The position numbers and the translations under genes were made by a program. From Cristatella mucedo (taxonomy: Eukaryota > Bryozoa > Phylactolaemata > Cristatellidae), in contig WPIO01000025.1 in assembly GCA_009760855.2 (NCBI GenBank), positions 1,243,501 through 1,307,500 of the forward strand: 64,000 nt of DNA, written 5' to 3'. Within the stretch, counting starts at the first letter, position 1, and the number at the start of each line of letters is the position of its first letter. Positions 62,508 through 64,000 of this stretch are shown piece after piece. Under the pieces are notes generated by a model, which saw only the letters and a program-made list of their open reading frames with translations, was not told the origin of the DNA and ran no database searches.

Positions 62508-62583
62508 ATAATAGTAATAATAATACCCTTGATAAAGCGCCCTCAGAGAACTCAATCTCTTTCTAGGCGCTTTACATTTGCTA
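62508..62583 (-). mobile_element. L2 3' tail fragment
   Basis: TAATAATAATACC, AAAGCGCCCTCAGAGAACTC, AATCTCTTTCTAGGCGCTTT, ACATTTGCTACG: the complete tail stem-loop with near-consensus sequence, about 570 bp upstream of the Hey-class start. Confidence 0.8.
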
Positions 62584-62639
62584 CGCACTATCCAGTAAAG
62601 GACGCCAATTACGGCCGGCATCGGCCAACGTGCCTACGC

Positions 62640-62776
<137 letters not shown>

Positions 62777-63080
62777 ATAGCTCTAATAGTTCGCTCCGAC
62801 AACGCGCGGCGAGCGGCCTCTAGCGGACGCGCCAGCCACGCTAGCTCCGCGGGCCTCGATTTCGGCGGTTCTCACGCTCGCGGACGCGAGCTACGTCCAT
62901 CTGCCGACGGGAAAACAGGGTAATAAGAGAGCGATCGATTTCAAGGCGGCGACGCGAGTACGCCGCCGCCGCCGCCGTTGACGCTCGCCCTCTCTCGGGC
63001 TCGCGAGCGCGTCCCGCCTATCGGATGAGTGAGTGGACAATGGCCTGAGCGAGCGGCGCGTGCCGCCGGCGCCGCGCCGC

Positions 63081-63087
63081 TATATTA
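63081..63087 (+). promoter_or_regulatory. Possible TATA box of the Hey-class gene
   Basis: TATATTA in a GC-rich surrounding, 67 bp before the start codon. Spacing allows a transcription start near 63110 and a short leader. Confidence 0.35.
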
Positions 63088-63153
63088 GGCGCCCGCCGCA
63101 GCGGACGAGGGCATTAGCTGACGCGACGCGGTCGAAGCATGGTCGGCGCAACG

Positions 63154-63955
63154 ATGAAGAGGAGCCTATGTGACAGCTCCGAGCCGGATGCATTCGAGGA
63201 CTGCGCCAGCGCGAGGCGAGTCCCTTCGCTGCCTTCGCAGCCGCCACAGCCGCCGCAGCAGCCGCCGCCGCCTCGCGGTGTTTACGGCTGCCGCGTGCTG
63301 CGCTCGGTCATCTGGCCTCGCCGCCGCCGCCGCCGCTGCAGCCGCCGCCGCCGCCACTGCCGCCTCTCTCCTCGCGCGAACGCTCGAGCCGCGGCGTTCA
63401 TCGCGGCTTTCTGTTGGCAGCTCCTCGTCCGAGCCAGGCGACTACACCGGTCAGCGGAAACGCCGTCGCGGCGTAAGTAATATCGCCGCAGGGCCGCGGC
63501 GGCGCCCGGCGAGCTGGCGAGTTTTTCGTCGCGGCTCGAAGCTCGGTCCGCTGTCGCCGTCTCTCGCCCGCGGCCATCTCATCGTCCTAAGTGCACTTGT
63601 AGCTTATCGAGAAGCGACGGCGAGACAGGATCAACGGCTGCCTCAACGACTTGCGGCAGATGATGCCGCAGGCTAGCGACAAGCAGGTAGCCGTCGCTTC
63701 ACCCTCTTCGCACGCGCGCGCCCTTCGCGCGCGCGGCGCGAGCGCCGGGCGCCAGCGGCGGCTACGCCTCGGCCGCGACCAGAAGGTGCGCAGCGGCGGC
63801 GGGAAGCACGATGCTTGCAGTTCTCGCAAGACTGTGCGTGCGTGCATAAGTGACGCGTGCATTCTTGCCTCGTGCGCTTCAGGCAACGACGAAGATGGAG
63901 AAAGCGGAAATACTGCAAATGGCCGTCGACTATATTCGCAACATACACGAAAGAG
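63154..63955 (+). CDS. hey: Hey-class bHLH-Orange transcription repressor, first exons, 3' end beyond window
   Basis: Start ATG 63154 gives MKRSLCDSSEPDAFED, the MKR plus acidic/serine N-terminus of Hey proteins; a second ATG at 63139 lies in frame. Exon 2 (about 63421-63472) ends GQRKRRRG at a GTAAGT donor. Exon 3 (63603-63686, 28 codons) encodes LIEKRRRDRINGCLNDLRQM and MPQASDKQ between TTGTAG and GTAGCC. Exon 4 (63883-63955) encodes ATTKMEKAEILQMAVDYIRN and IHER, ending at GTAACG. The bHLH has the Hey-type glycine before IEKRRRDRIN where Hes proteins have proline, and the intron flanking KRRRG is Hey-like. Hey proteins are Notch targets that dimerise, bind E/N boxes and repress. Exon 1's end is not settled: GT at 63220 or 63278 fits only with certain acceptors (63421 or 63438). 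Orange domain and C-terminus are outside. The HLH is diverged (TTKMEKAE, AVDYIR); HELT-like affinity is the alternative. Confidence 0.85.
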
Positions 63956-64000
63956 GTAACGTAGAAATGCTCGCTTCATTAATGCACCGCGGACTTGCTG

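Overview
This is animal (bilaterian) genomic DNA. It is intron-bearing, has no prokaryotic gene layout, and is dominated by microsatellites, tRNA-derived SINEs and L2-clade LINE remnants. Two real genes are visible, one at each end, and both run off the window. At 1-3445 on the minus strand lie the first two coding exons of a chondroitin sulfate synthase (CHSY type, type II Golgi membrane glycosyltransferase). At 63154-63955 on the plus strand lie the first exons of a Hey-class bHLH-Orange repressor gene. Its introns fall at Hey-type positions and the Hey-diagnostic glycine sits before the basic region. The lineage cannot be fixed from sequence alone. The Hey bHLH is divergent, and I lean to an invertebrate with low confidence.

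Between the two genes, roughly 3.6-63.1 kb, I find no intact protein-coding gene. Region 3.6-17.6 kb holds microsatellites, SINE copies, a pair of adjacent hairpins (5966-6070), a 290-bp module present twice (9249-9539 and 12625-12914) and a CpG-rich block (about 11.4-12.1 kb). Region 17.6-27.6 kb is a graveyard of LINEs: two fragments of a LINE with a restriction-like endonuclease (R2/NeSL type), several L2 fragments, and a pogo/Tigger-like remnant. Region 27.6-38.4 kb has CpG-rich DNA, very long CT/GA arrays, a pogo-like element with terminal inverted repeats and more L2. Region 38.4-54.8 kb is L2-rich and contains a 974-bp foldback-like element whose inverted arms are built of GGACATTTCCCC-like repeats and whose interior carries degenerate CCCTAAA repeats. 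Region 54.8-63.1 kb has a G4-prone (GGGGAGAC)n array, an L2 copy beside a decayed dynein heavy-chain fragment, and GC-rich DNA with perfect hairpins and two perfect CSL sites upstream of the Hey gene.

The mobile elements are related to each other. SINE family A ends in the same stem-loop tail as the local L2 LINEs, so the L2 machinery probably mobilised the SINE. A third repeat (family D) sits directly against the 3' end of two L2 copies, as expected of a 3' transduction or a shared duplication. All family letters (A, B, C, D) are local labels given here and are not database names.
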